From the NCBI GenBank assembly GCA_018141785.1, contig CP073341.1, forward strand, positions 1,401,422 to 1,465,421: DNA of 64,000 nt, in the 5' to 3' direction. A program made the translations under genes and the position numbers. This document shows, in pieces, positions 8,073 to 17,316 of the stretch; positions within the stretch are counted from its first letter, which is position 1, and every line of letters starts with the position of its first letter. The DNA is from Candidatus Paraprochloron terpiosi LD05 (GTDB lineage Bacteria > Cyanobacteriota > Cyanobacteriia > Cyanobacteriales > Prochloraceae). Under the pieces are notes generated by a model. The model was not told the origin of the DNA. It was given only the letters and a program-made list of their open reading frames with translations, and searched no databases.

Positions 8073-9827
8073 ATGTCGCCATTGAATCCACCCCTTTCAA
8101 AAGATGACCTTAATAACGCCTGCTGGCAAAACGTAGTTAACAGCAGTGAACGGAAGGATTGCTTCTTTTATGAGAGTGCTTTTCGGGAGAAATACCAGGA
8201 GGCAAAAAAAGCAGGAAATCTTAGAGATCAAGAGGTGTTTGCAATTCTGGCAGCAGTGACTAGTGATGCAATTGAGCCAGAATCAACTGAAGAGTTTTCT
8301 GCTGATATTTTAAAATACCTTACAGACGAACAACTGGACTTTCTGGCTGAAATTGCGCCTGAGATATCAGATCCTGAACTTCAAGCACGAGTAGCAGATA
8401 TTTTATGGGTCGCGAAAAAGGACTATCGAATGACTCAGTTAGCAATTCCTGCTTACTTAGAATCAGCAAAAATTTTAGAAAGCCCTGACCAGCGGACTTA
8501 TTTTTTGGATAGACAAAATCAATTGACTAATTGTTTTATCAGAATAGAGCGGGCGTTACAGTTGGCATGCGAAATTAACTGCCAAAATAATAAACAACTT
8601 GTCCTTAATCGTATAGAAGAAGTTCTTGATCACTTTCAAGGGAAAGATCTTCTAGGGCTATCTACAAGTTTAATGGAGCTATTGCAGAAGAATCGATTAG
8701 GAGATCCAGCAAAATATGCAACTCTTTCCGAAAAAGCAGCAAATCTAGCAGAAACACATTTTGAATGGCTCAGAGCAAGGGAACTTTGGCATATTAAAGC
8801 CAAATGGGAGAAAGATTCCACCAAAAAAGTTGCTGCTTCGATGTCAGCCGCCGAGACTTATGTTAAGGAAGCCAAGTCTGCTCTTGAAGGAACTCCACGA
8901 GCAGCGCACTTACTAATAGATGCTGTTAAAGCTTTTAGAAATATTGAAGACTCAGATGATAAAGCAAGAGCCGAGGAGGTTCATAAACTTCTTCTTCAGT
9001 ACCAGAAAAAAATTCCCAAGGTAATGATGACCATTTTTCAAGAAGTAGACATTAGCGAGTTCGTAGTTAAAGGAAAAAATTTTCAAGAAGCGCTCTTTTC
9101 TTTGGCTCGTTTAGTTACTCCTACTGACATCTCTCAATTGAGGCAGCAAGTACAACAACAGGCTCGTGATTCTGTGTTGTCTGATCTTTTTTCTACTGAC
9201 ATGGTGAATGAGATGGGAAAATTTGTGGATCGTCAACCTGGTTCTATTCTATCCAGCAACCCTAAAGAAGCGGAAGCGGCAACTCATTCTGAAATGTGTC
9301 GTCAAGCCATTGACGATTATAAGCTAAAAGCTCAAGCAGATATTGAGCCTGCTAGATATAAAATCAATTTGGAGTATAATGTGGAGCTTAACGATATTCT
9401 CGCAATTGTTTCCCATCGTCCGTTTGTTCCGCCTGGGCGTGAGTATCTCTATGCAAAGGGATTATATGCAGGACTGACTGGAGATTTTCTCACATCCACG
9501 CATATCCTAATCCCCCAAATCGAAAATTCTGTCCGTGACATAATGTCGCAGCGAGGCATCATTACTTCCGGATTAGACGACAGAGGAATTCAGAACGAAC
9601 ATAATCTAAACTCTACTCTTTACCGCTCAGAGATAACTTCTATTTTTGACAAAAATACGCTCTTTGACTTGAAATGTTTACTCGTTGAACGTGCTGACAG
9701 TAACTTAAGAAACCGCATGGCGCATGGTCTAATTAATGATGGTGGATTTATGAGTGGGGTGATGGTATACACTTGGTGGCTTACATTAAGGCTTTGTTGC
9801 TTATTTATCTTGATACACCAGCAGTGA
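8073..9827 (+). CDS. DUF4209-type protein with an RNxxxHG motif
   Basis: The 584-residue protein is soluble and mainly helical. Near the C-terminus it has LRNRMAHGL (R546, H551), which fits the RNxxxHG signature of DUF4209; the spacing recalls the R-x4-6-H motif of HEPN ribonucleases. The first 400 residues are acidic helical repeats without a motif I can name. Start ATG at 8073; a TATAAT at 8005-8010 could be its -10 box. It lies about 800 bp after the restriction-modification pair on the same strand, separated by a tnpB remnant, which suggests a small defence cluster. Function is unproven; an RNA-cleaving effector is a guess from the motif and neighbours. Confidence 0.6.
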   Translation: MSPLNPPLSKDDLNNACWQNVVNSSERKDCFFYESAFREKYQEAKKAGNLRDQEVFAILAAVTSDAIEPESTEEFSADILKYLTDEQLDFLAEIAPEISDPELQARVADILWVAKKDYRMTQLAIPAYLESAKILESPDQRTYFLDRQNQLTNCFIRIERALQLACEINCQNNKQLVLNRIEEVLDHFQGKDLLGLSTSLMELLQKNRLGDPAKYATLSEKAANLAETHFEWLRARELWHIKAKWEKDSTKKVAASMSAAETYVKEAKSALEGTPRAAHLLIDAVKAFRNIEDSDDKARAEEVHKLLLQYQKKIPKVMMTIFQEVDISEFVVKGKNFQEALFSLARLVTPTDISQLRQQVQQQARDSVLSDLFSTDMVNEMGKFVDRQPGSILSSNPKEAEAATHSEMCRQAIDDYKLKAQADIEPARYKINLEYNVELNDILAIVSHRPFVPPGREYLYAKGLYAGLTGDFLTSTHILIPQIENSVRDIMSQRGIITSGLDDRGIQNEHNLNSTLYRSEITSIFDKNTLFDLKCLLVERADSNLRNRMAHGLINDGGFMSGVMVYTWWLTLRLCCLFILIHQQ

Positions 9828-10002
9828 GTTGAGCAATCTGATAATCATTTCAGCGATTTTTTACATATTTAGTTGCTAGCTAATTAAAAGGATAATCATT
9901 CTTACGATGACTTTCAAGTTGAAACAGATTGGTATTCCCGTAAGGAATTAGTCTTTAATAAGGTGCTTGCCTATTTTCAAATTTACATGAAGTAATTTGG
10001 CT

Positions 10003-10776
10003 TCATTCTTTTATAGTAATTTTGTAGAGACATCCATCCTCGGCCAAGACGATAGCATTGTCTACCCAGTCTGCCCATTGCCATTTTGGTTTAGTCAATA
10101 CATCCCCATTCTCGTTGAATAGTTCATGTTCGTCCCAATAGCATCCTTTTCCAGGGGGAGAATTAAGTTGCTCATGGCAAATCTTTGTAATTTTCCAGCC
10201 ATGAGTTAACTTTTTTTCTAAAATAGTTTCTGAATTATCATTTTTATCTTTTTTATTTCTATGCTTTAAATTCCATCCATCTCGCTGAAGCCGATTGTAA
10301 TATACATTCAGGCATTCTCCATTATAATAATTTGGGGGTTGATAGGATTTATTTCTAGTAATTTTATTGGAGGTAAAAAGCGAATAATGACCATATCCAT
10401 CATTTAACCAATAGTTTTGATCATCGAGAAATAAATCTCCACCATGCCAACAATCACCCTTTGCTAATAACTCAATGGCTTTTAACCAAGGGACTCTGGC
10501 GATCGCTGTCCACGAACCTTTGGCTTCAGATTGCCACTTGCCATTCATTGCAAAATAAATCCAATACTTTCCAGAAGGAGAAATATCCGATCTTCTTTCA
10601 TAAATTCTTCCCTTTAGCCATTGACTTACAGTAAATTTATTCTTAATGCGATCCCAATTCAAAATACAGACTTGCTTGGAAGGACCACGGCGAATAACAA
10701 TTCCATTGTTACTGTTTCTTGGAATTAATAGATGAAGTCTAGCTGGAAAAGATTGTGTGGAGTCTACGGGGTTCAT
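10003..10776 (-). CDS. Hypothetical protein
   Basis: The frame opens with a TTG, but the adjacent ATG at 10776 is the better start, giving 257 residues. The sequence is rich in W, Y and G (SGKYWIYFAMNGKWQSEAKG, GDCWHGGDLFLDDQNYW, WADWVDNAIVLAEDGCLY), which suggests beta-propeller or beta-sandwich strands. No signal peptide, membrane segment or catalytic motif is evident. It ends about 30 bp upstream of the next minus-strand gene's 5' neighbour region and is read divergently from nothing nearby except the DUF4209 gene, with which it converges. I do not recognise the family. Confidence 0.65.
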   Translation of the reverse strand: MNPVDSTQSFPARLHLLIPRNSNNGIVIRRGPSKQVCILNWDRIKNKFTVSQWLKGRIYERRSDISPSGKYWIYFAMNGKWQSEAKGSWTAIARVPWLKAIELLAKGDCWHGGDLFLDDQNYWLNDGYGHYSLFTSNKITRNKSYQPPNYYNGECLNVYYNRLQRDGWNLKHRNKKDKNDNSETILEKKLTHGWKITKICHEQLNSPPGKGCYWDEHELFNENGDVLTKPKWQWADWVDNAIVLAEDGCLYKITIKE

Positions 10777-10806
10777 CAAGTTGCTTTCATAGAGAGCATT
10801 TTGATT

Positions 10807-13554
10807 TTACCATCGCTGTCGCTTGCGTCCTAAATTAGGTTTTGCTTGCTCAGGAGTGGGAGTGTCAAATGTTTTTCTGACAAAAGCTTCAGCAACATGG
10901 CGATCAGTTATTTCTCCATCCAAGGTTGCTCGCCACAGTTGGGCCAAAATGTCTTTGTAGGCAGGTCCGGGTGGATAACCCATTTTTTGCAAATCTTTGC
11001 CATTTAAAGGTGCTGCCATCTTGGACCAGTGGTTGACATACTGCCAAATGGTGCGTCTCGTACTTTTTACACTTCTGGCGGCTACTAAGATTAAAGTGGG
11101 TAATTTATACTGGCGCAGGAAAGTAGCCATTTCACTGTTCAGTTTACAATTCGGCAGGGTTTCCCTAATTTCCCTTTCCACTGACTCTAATTGTTGCAGC
11201 CGCTCTATACTATCTTTGGGTAACTGGAGATTCTCTGCTACTTTACCTCGGTAGGTAGAAGCGAGAGCGGCAATTAACACTTCTAATCTCATTAACCAGT
11301 GTGGTAGATTCTTGTCAGGATCGATCCAGCACAACCAACGGGAAATACAGCGTATTCGCCACCACAATTTTTGGTCTAATACTAAGGTGGGGTGGAGACA
11401 GCAGAGGGCTTTGAGGGAAGCAAGTAAGCTTACCGCCTCTTTCCAATAAGGAGCTTGGAGAATATATTGCAATTCCGTTCTCAGTCTGGTAGTGAGTGCT
11501 GGTGCGACTTGGGAGTATCTTTCGTAAACTCCGCTGGATATGGCATTATGAATATAAGCTTCTGTTTCCGATTCAATATTCATTTCCAGGCGCACGGCAA
11601 AGCGCACGGCGCGATAAATACGGGTGGGATCTTCGATAAAGCTGTTGGGGTGAAGAACTCTAATTTGCCGCGATCGCAAGTCCATTAACCCGCCAAAGAA
11701 ATCCAGCAATTCTCCGGAGCGGGGAGATGTTAGTCTCAAAGCGAGAGCATTAATAGTAAAGTCTCGGCGATAAAGGTCTTGACGAATAGAACTTGCTTCT
11801 ACTTCTGGGTTAGCTGCTGGATAAGGATAGAATTCTGTTCGCGCAGTAGCAATATCCACCCACAAAGAGCCGAAGTCCGGATCTTTATGCCACAACAGGG
11901 CAGCAGTTTGAAAAGCACCGTGGACTGAAAGACGGGCGTTGGGATAAACTTGTTGCAGTTGTTGGGCTAATTCAACCCCAGCACCCTCGTCTTCACCATT
12001 GTGAAAGCCATCTACCACTAAGTCAATGTCTTGCAACAATAAGGTTTCCTCCTCTTCAGCCAGGAGCAAATCTCGAACTGCACCACCAACGAGATAAAGA
12101 TGGCAACCTTGTTTTTGAGCTAAATCTGATGCTAATTCTAATAACTGCCAGAGGTTTGGATCAAGGCGATCTTGAATTAAAGGTAATAGACAAGCGCTTC
12201 TTAGTTCTTTGTCTTCTTCTTTTCCCTTCTCAATGCTCTCCCTTCTTTCCTGATACAGTTCCCTTAAAATATCGGTACGGGTAACAATACCTACTAATTG
12301 CCCGGAATCTAAAACTGGCAGCCTACCCACATCGTAAGTTATCATCAGAGATTCTATTTCCCCCAGAGGGGTTTGAGGAGTAATAGTTTTCAAATTTCTG
12401 CTCATATAACCTTTTACAGGAGCGTGACTAAAACCATGGTGCAGGGCTAAATCTAAATCTCGCCGGGAAATAATCCCCACCAACTTTCCTTCTTTATCTA
12501 CGATGGAAACACCAGAATGACCGTAACGAAAGAGAATGCGTTCAGCTTGCTCAATGGTAGTTTCTGGCAAAATTGTCCGCACTGGGGAGGACATTAAATC
12601 CTTAGCAGTGGGAGGGTGGGGAATTTGTTCTTTTAGTGCAGCTAGTAATTGATGGAGGATAGCGTCTGGATCTGCTGTTTTCATGCTGACAGCAGCAGCG
12701 CTAGGGTGTCCACCCCCTCCCCATGGGGCGAAAAGTGAGTGAAGATTAGTTCCTTCAATAGAGGAGCGCCCGATAACGGTAAATTTCTTTTCCTTTTTAC
12801 CTTTTACTCTATATTGGTGTCCCAAAAGCAAGGCATCGCTTTGGGTTAAATCTATCAGCCTTCCTGCTAAACTGGATAATCCAGGAACGAAATCATCAGT
12901 GGTAAGCATTACAGCAGCAACAGTACAGCCTCTCACCGTCTCTTTATGAAGGTTTTCCACAGCATTGGTTAATAATTGCTGTAATTGAGGGGATAATCCA
13001 GGGTGAACGTATTCAGGGATAGTCTTTAAGTTAGCAGATTGCTCCATAAGCCAAGCTAAAGCGTGAGCGTCTCGCGGGGTTGTTTGCTCATAGGTTAAAG
13101 AACCTGTGTCTACGTGTATTCCCAGCGCCATTACTGTTGCTTCAGCAGCAGTTAGTTGGATATTTTCTTGTCGCAGCAACTCCACAATTAAAGTAGTAGT
13201 TGCCCCTACTGCTTCAATTTGACTATAAGTAGCTTTAATATTCGAGTCTATGTCCCTATGGTGGTCGTAAACTTGAATTTCTGTTATGGTGGGTAAATCG
13301 AGCCAGTTAGCGCACTTACCCAAACGATGGCGCTGTTGGGTATCTACCACTGTGAGGCGGCGAATTTGGGATGGGTTGACGCTGCGAGTTTCAATCAGGG
13401 TAAACTCATTGCGATATAAAGCCAAAAAATCCCCCACTGTGGGGTGCGCGCCCCCTGTAAGTAAGATTCGTGAGCCAACAGAGAGTCTCGTTAACCCCAC
13501 CGCTGCACCCAGAGCGTCAAAATCCGCCGTTTGATGGCACAAAATTAAATCCAT
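10807..13554 (-). CDS. DHH/DHHA1 - CBS pair - tRNA nucleotidyltransferase fusion
   Basis: The frame opens at TTG 13575, but ATG 13554 ([20 protein letters not shown]) is the natural start, giving 915 residues. In order: a DHH phosphoesterase domain ([16 protein letters not shown]) with a DHHA1 end ([10 protein letters not shown]), two CBS repeats (about 300-430: [30 protein letters not shown]), then a class II nucleotidyltransferase head ([32 protein letters not shown]) with the RNA-binding helices. Such three-part proteins are known in cyanobacteria and act as CCA- or A-adding enzymes on tRNA 3' ends, with the DHH/CBS part presumed regulatory or nucleolytic. All key motifs look intact. The C-terminus is basic (GRKRQRW). 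Confidence 0.9.
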   Translation of the reverse strand: MDLILCHQTADFDALGAAVGLTRLSVGSRILLTGGAHPTVGDFLALYRNEFTLIETRSVNPSQIRRLTVVDTQQRHRLGKCANWLDLPTITEIQVYDHHRDIDSNIKATYSQIEAVGATTTLIVELLRQENIQLTAAEATVMALGIHVDTGSLTYEQTTPRDAHALAWLMEQSANLKTIPEYVHPGLSPQLQQLLTNAVENLHKETVRGCTVAAVMLTTDDFVPGLSSLAGRLIDLTQSDALLLGHQYRVKGKKEKKFTVIGRSSIEGTNLHSLFAPWGGGGHPSAAAVSMKTADPDAILHQLLAALKEQIPHPPTAKDLMSSPVRTILPETTIEQAERILFRYGHSGVSIVDKEGKLVGIISRRDLDLALHHGFSHAPVKGYMSRNLKTITPQTPLGEIESLMITYDVGRLPVLDSGQLVGIVTRTDILRELYQERRESIEKGKEEDKELRSACLLPLIQDRLDPNLWQLLELASDLAQKQGCHLYLVGGAVRDLLLAEEEETLLLQDIDLVVDGFHNGEDEGAGVELAQQLQQVYPNARLSVHGAFQTAALLWHKDPDFGSLWVDIATARTEFYPYPAANPEVEASSIRQDLYRRDFTINALALRLTSPRSGELLDFFGGLMDLRSRQIRVLHPNSFIEDPTRIYRAVRFAVRLEMNIESETEAYIHNAISSGVYERYSQVAPALTTRLRTELQYILQAPYWKEAVSLLASLKALCCLHPTLVLDQKLWWRIRCISRWLCWIDPDKNLPHWLMRLEVLIAALASTYRGKVAENLQLPKDSIERLQQLESVEREIRETLPNCKLNSEMATFLRQYKLPTLILVAARSVKSTRRTIWQYVNHWSKMAAPLNGKDLQKMGYPPGPAYKDILAQLWRATLDGEITDRHVAEAFVRKTFDTPTPEQAKPNLGRKRQRW

Positions 13555-13931
13555 ATATAGCAAGTACCTTGACAAGTACCTTGACAGTTACCAGTTATGA
13601 GGTAACAGGTAATATGCAAATGAATTGCTGATCGATGAGAATTATAACATTTCTCGCAAACTATATCCAACTCACTTTAGTGTCTCAATCGTCTTGGCGG
13701 TTTCTATAGCGTGGAGTGTGGGTGTAGGGAAGCAGATTGGCAAAGGCTATGTAAAGGTTTGAGTAACAGTTAATTTTAAAAATCTGTAAATACACCGAGG
13801 GTAACTGCTATAACAAAAATTTACATTAAAATACTTGACATGAGGGGGGTGAAAAAGCTAAAATAAGAACTATGAGAGAATTCATGAAAATTCCAAACAT
13901 GACTCTCCTACAAAAAATATATTGAATAAAT
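13555..13931. other. Gene-free stretch between a fusion gene and Uma2
   Basis: AAGTACCTTGAC is repeated in tandem at 13562-13585, followed by a small hairpin (GTTACC...GGTAAC). The rest is A+T-rich and must carry the two divergent promoters; I see no gene in it. Confidence 0.5.
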
Positions 13932-14513
13932 ATGATGTTAACACTTCTACCTCGATTTGAAACCTTTGAAGAGTATATGTCATATGATGACAATTCAGAA
14001 AAACTCTATGAACTATTTAATGGAGAATTGATTGAAGTGCCACCAGAATCAGGTTGGAATGTTGAAATTGCTAATTTTCTGTTGCTTAAGTTTGCCCTGG
14101 TTGTAGGTTATCGGAGAGTGCGGGGACATGGACTAGAATTAGAAGTCAGAGGCGAACCTAAAAATCGCTATCCCGATCTAACCATTATCGGAGCAGAACA
14201 TATTCAACAATTATCAAAACGCAACACTATTCGCCTTTCTATGGCACCGCCTCTATTAGTGGTTGAAATAGTTAGTCCCGGAGAAATACAAAGAGATAGA
14301 GACTACATCGCCAAAAGACTACAATACCAAGATTGTGGTATACCTGAATACTGGATTGTTGAGCCAAAAACTCAATCTATCCTAGTGTTAGAACTTAAGG
14401 GAGATACATATATAGAAGTGGGAAACTTTGCTGGTGATGATTTAGTTGTATCTCCTCAATTTAAAGCAGATCTCAATTTCAAAGTTGCTGAAGTTTTTGG
14501 GATGACAGAATAA
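13932..14513 (+). CDS. Uma2-family (DUF820) putative nuclease
   Basis: The 193-residue protein has the Uma2 layout: FETFEEYMSYD...YELFNGELIEVPPES at the N-terminus, then PDLTIIGAE, LLVVEIVSPGE and GIPEYWIVEPK. The D...E.V pattern matches the PD-(D/E)xK nuclease fold assigned to this family. Uma2 genes occur in many copies in cyanobacteria and their role is not settled; mobile-element or defence links have been proposed. This is one of five in the window. It starts at ATG-ATG and stands alone. Confidence 0.85.
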   Translation: MMLTLLPRFETFEEYMSYDDNSEKLYELFNGELIEVPPESGWNVEIANFLLLKFALVVGYRRVRGHGLELEVRGEPKNRYPDLTIIGAEHIQQLSKRNTIRLSMAPPLLVVEIVSPGEIQRDRDYIAKRLQYQDCGIPEYWIVEPKTQSILVLELKGDTYIEVGNFAGDDLVVSPQFKADLNFKVAEVFGMTE

Positions 14514-14834
14514 GTTGTGATCACGTAGGTTGGGTTTCGTCTCACAACCCAACAGAACTAACCAAACCAGGAAATTATTCTTAGTGTGTTCGTAACTCAC
14601 CGCCCTCTCCTATTCGCCTAGGGTGCTCCTTTCTCCAATTTTAAAAGATGAAAGCCCATAGCTTGGATACAATTCTAGAACTTGCCAACTTGCTCTGGTA
14701 GTATTGTGGGAACGGAGCGATCTGTGGTAACAGATCTGGCGGGCGGGGCGCCCTATCTCCCCATCCCGACAAACTAACTGGTTTAGGCAAAATCAGTTAG
14801 ACTTTTACTTCATTATTAATGGTTATTGTGAGCT
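14514..14834. other. Gene-free stretch with palindromic repeats
   Basis: Contains a hairpin GTAGGTTGGGTTTCGT...ACAACCCAAC (about 14526-14552) and a palindrome GATCTGTGGTAACAGATC at 14719-14736, related to the repeat inserted in the Uma2 gene at 32846. No gene is visible. Confidence 0.55.
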
Positions 14835-15926
14835 ATGGTCTGCCAAACCTCATCATCACAACTTCATTGGCGCGATTTGATAACATGTTCCGACGAGGAG
14901 TTAGCTCGGTGTGACATCGCTGCCCTGAATTTAGCTTGTGCCATCGGACTGCCAGGAACCGAAAATCTTAACGTTCAAGATTGTCTGAAAATCCTAGATC
15001 GATGGGCTGAACGAATTCATGAAGTAACCGAGCGTTGTCCGTGGTTTCAAGATAACTCGGAAAAATATGACTACTCCTTCAACCTATTCCGAATCCATGT
15101 GATGTTTTCTATGCTGTCGGTGCATTATGGTTTTCACTATAATGCAGCTCGTATTGAAAGCGACGAAACAAAAGAAGCTTGCAATAGATCCGAAGAGCTT
15201 TTCATTCCCCAACGACAGGCAACTGTTAGCAGTTACCGAGTTATCAAAGTTTATCCCCATGATCCCCAAGCCTTTACCCAAGGTTTAGTTTATCACCATG
15301 GGGTTCTCTATGAAGGCACGGGGTTGCGGGGTAAGTCTGAGTTGCGTCGAGTGGAGTTAGCTACCGGGAAAGTTCTCCAAACCCACAGCTTAAACCCCTC
15401 CCACTTCGGGGAAGGTATTACTCTTTGGCAGGATAAAATTATCCAACTGACTTGGACTTCCAGAGTAGGTTTCGTTTATAATCAAGATAGTTTCCAGGTG
15501 TTGGGTAGCTTTACCTATCCTACAGAAGGCTGGGGCATAACATCTGACGGTGAACAGTTGATTATGAGCGACGGGAGTGATACCCTTTACTTTTTAGACC
15601 CCGAAACCCTGACAGAAACTGGCAGAGTCAAAGTGAGAGATCGGGGTACTCCTATAGTGAGATTAAATGAATTAGAATATATTAATGGGGAAATATTCGC
15701 CAATATTTGGCAAACAGATTTAATTGTCCGCATTTCTCCTGAAACTGGACAGGTCTTGGGTTGGATTGACCTGGCAGGACTATTGGATCGCGAAAAAGTC
15801 CTCGACTCAGGACACACACCAGACGTACTCAACGGGATCGCCTATGATAAGGTAGGAGATCGGCTTTTTGTCACCGGCAAATTATGGCCTCAATTATTTG
15901 AGATTGAACTTATTCTGCAAAAATAA
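14835..15926 (+). CDS. Glutaminyl cyclase-like beta-propeller with an unusual N-terminal fusion
   Basis: Residues about 130-363 match plant-type glutaminyl-peptide cyclotransferase (Glu_cyclase_2): YRVIKVYPHDPQAFTQGLVY, YEGTGLRGKSELRRV, FGEGITLW, GWGITSDG, LNELEYINGEIFANIWQTD, VLNGIAYD. Members convert N-terminal Gln to pyroglutamate and normally have a signal peptide. Here the first 125 residues instead resemble the N-terminus of another family (ARCDIAALNLACAIGLPG, LDRWAERIHEVTER, YGFHYNAARI) that I associate with transglutaminase-like proteins. The join is near ELFIPQRQATVSSYR. No export signal is seen, so the enzyme may be cytoplasmic or the gene may be a non-functional chimera. The frame is intact. 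Confidence 0.75.
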   Translation: MVCQTSSSQLHWRDLITCSDEELARCDIAALNLACAIGLPGTENLNVQDCLKILDRWAERIHEVTERCPWFQDNSEKYDYSFNLFRIHVMFSMLSVHYGFHYNAARIESDETKEACNRSEELFIPQRQATVSSYRVIKVYPHDPQAFTQGLVYHHGVLYEGTGLRGKSELRRVELATGKVLQTHSLNPSHFGEGITLWQDKIIQLTWTSRVGFVYNQDSFQVLGSFTYPTEGWGITSDGEQLIMSDGSDTLYFLDPETLTETGRVKVRDRGTPIVRLNELEYINGEIFANIWQTDLIVRISPETGQVLGWIDLAGLLDREKVLDSGHTPDVLNGIAYDKVGDRLFVTGKLWPQLFEIELILQK

Positions 15927-15930
15927 CTGT

Positions 15931-16146
15931 TTAATTACCAGAGGAGTTGTAACGGAACCGTTCCCAGAGGAAAGGAAGAGCTATTACCAGCAGTTTAAGT
16001 TCCCAAGGAACGAAAATCAAGGTTAAGAGGAAAGCCAGAACAGCTGTACATGCTGTTACTATTTTAACAACTTCTTCTTTTGTGTTGAGGCTGACGCAAG
16101 TTGCTACAGAAGCAACCCCTAGAGAGATTATAGAAGACACAAGCAT
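15931..16146 (-). CDS. Small conserved membrane protein
   Basis: A 71-residue protein with two hydrophobic segments (about 3-20 and 32-56) and a basic end (LWERFRYNSSGN). The frame also has a GTG one codon earlier; the ATG at 16146 is preferred. Similar 70-residue membrane proteins are common in cyanobacteria, but I cannot assign a function. It converges with the glutaminyl cyclase-like gene with a 4-bp gap. Confidence 0.65.
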   Translation of the reverse strand: MLVSSIISLGVASVATCVSLNTKEEVVKIVTACTAVLAFLLTLIFVPWELKLLVIALPFLWERFRYNSSGN

Positions 16147-16516
16147 CACGGAATATCCTCATTTTTAGATGCAGTGCGTTCCTTCGGTCTGTTGAACCTA
16201 CTTCCGTCCCTCCACTGTAAAATCAAGGTGGGGAGATGAACGATTTTTGTTACATTTCTTATTGTACAGGCTCCAATCCAGAATTGTCAACATGAAGTCA
16301 AAATTCCATGACATTTTCCTGTAGGGTGCGCCTCAGCTTTTGGGAGGCGAACATGTTCGTTTCCAGTGTAGCGATCGCCCTCATTACCGTAGAAACCCAA
16401 TATGGATTGGTGCTGTTGGGCTGACTGCCTCAACCCAACCTACAGTTGCTACTCTATCATATTATAGATTGGTAGGTGGGCAATGCCTACAGGAAAACTA
16501 CCCTTTAGATAAAAAG
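16147..16516. other. Gene-free stretch with a GTTGGG-type hairpin
   Basis: It holds a HIP1 site (16371) and an inverted repeat GTTGGG...CAACCCAACC around 16415-16445, as in 14526-14552, followed by TAGGTGGGCAATGCCTAC. The upstream part must contain divergent promoters for the two small membrane-protein genes. An open frame passes through it but looks like repeat sequence, not protein. Confidence 0.5.
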
Positions 16517-16759
16517 ATGAAGGAAAAGTTGGTTAATTGGTTAAATCGATTATTGGTTATAAATGTATTCTTAGTGTTGTTTGCCTTTTTTTGGTTTGTT
16601 GTTTCTCTAGTGGGGCGCTCCTTTAATCTGCCTCTTGGGTTCGATTTGTGGTATAAACTTTGGGAACCGGTCTTTACTCCCGCCATCGGTATTTTGATGT
16701 TGGGGGCAATTTTGAGTTGGTTAATTAGGAAAATTGCCCAGAAATTAGATTCTAATTGA
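16517..16759 (+). CDS. Small membrane protein, two transmembrane segments
   Basis: The 80-residue protein starts MKEKLVNWLNRLLVINVFLV. A longer frame opens at 16340, but its extra part is interspersed-repeat sequence, so ATG 16517 is chosen. Two hydrophobic stretches (about 12-32 and 50-70) flank a short loop with LPLGFDLWYKLWEPVFTPA, and the tail is basic (RKIAQKLDSN). Resembles conserved cyanobacterial membrane proteins of unknown role. Its last 8 bp overlap the converging gene. Confidence 0.65.
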   Translation: MKEKLVNWLNRLLVINVFLVLFAFFWFVVSLVGRSFNLPLGFDLWYKLWEPVFTPAIGILMLGAILSWLIRKIAQKLDSN

Positions 16760-17258
16760 GTAGTTGAGTCATTTTTTCTTCAATAACTTGTTTCTGCTCT
16801 TTATCATAGCCCCAACGGTGTAAAAATGTGCTATAATTTCCTTGGTTTGTGGCTGCACTTTCTCTCATTTGGGTTAATTTAGTAGTAATTTGCTCCAGTT
16901 CCAGTAATTGAATTAATTGAGTAGTACGTTGTATTACATCAAGGGAGCTTTGAGCCATTTGCTCATTATTTTGGCGCCTATGAGTAATAGTCATGGCAGT
17001 GGACATGGCTAGATTTTTCACCAATAATTCACTCACTATCTCTGGAGAGGACTTTAATGCTATAATAACATAAGGTGGATGGTTATCTGGGAGATTTTCT
17101 TGGGTGAGGTAGGTAACAAAAAAGCCTCGAGCGCCATTTTCCGTTGCCACTAAATCTCGGATACCTCTTGCTATTTCCTCTTCCTGTAGGTTATCATCTC
17201 TAAATAGAGATTGAGTGTAGGCGATCGCCTCCTCAAAACTAATCTTATCCTTATTCAT
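16752..17258 (-). CDS. Conserved hypothetical protein
   Basis: 168 residues, soluble, acidic N-terminal half (FEEAIAYTQSLFRDDNLQEEEIARGI) and a helical C-terminal half with LIQLLELEQITTKLTQMRES. No motif I recognise. It lies head-to-head with uvrA, 58 bp apart, with a small repeat between them. Confidence 0.65.
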   Translation of the reverse strand: MNKDKISFEEAIAYTQSLFRDDNLQEEEIARGIRDLVATENGARGFFVTYLTQENLPDNHPPYVIIALKSSPEIVSELLVKNLAMSTAMTITHRRQNNEQMAQSSLDVIQRTTQLIQLLELEQITTKLTQMRESAATNQGNYSTFLHRWGYDKEQKQVIEEKMTQLLN

Positions 17259-17272
17259 CAGCGTTTATCTGC

Positions 17273-17299
17273 GGACGCCAAGGGCGGTTGCTTCGCAAT
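17273..17299 (+). repeat. Small interspersed repeat with flanking direct repeats
   Basis: GGACGCCAAGGGCGGTTGCT followed by TCGCAAT, as at 4908. Here TTATCTGCGG lies on both sides (17266-17275 and 17299-17308), which looks like a 10-bp target duplication made by insertion. It lies between a hypothetical gene and uvrA and must share their promoter region. Confidence 0.7.
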
Positions 17300-17316
17300 T
17301 ATCTGCGGTTACTAAT

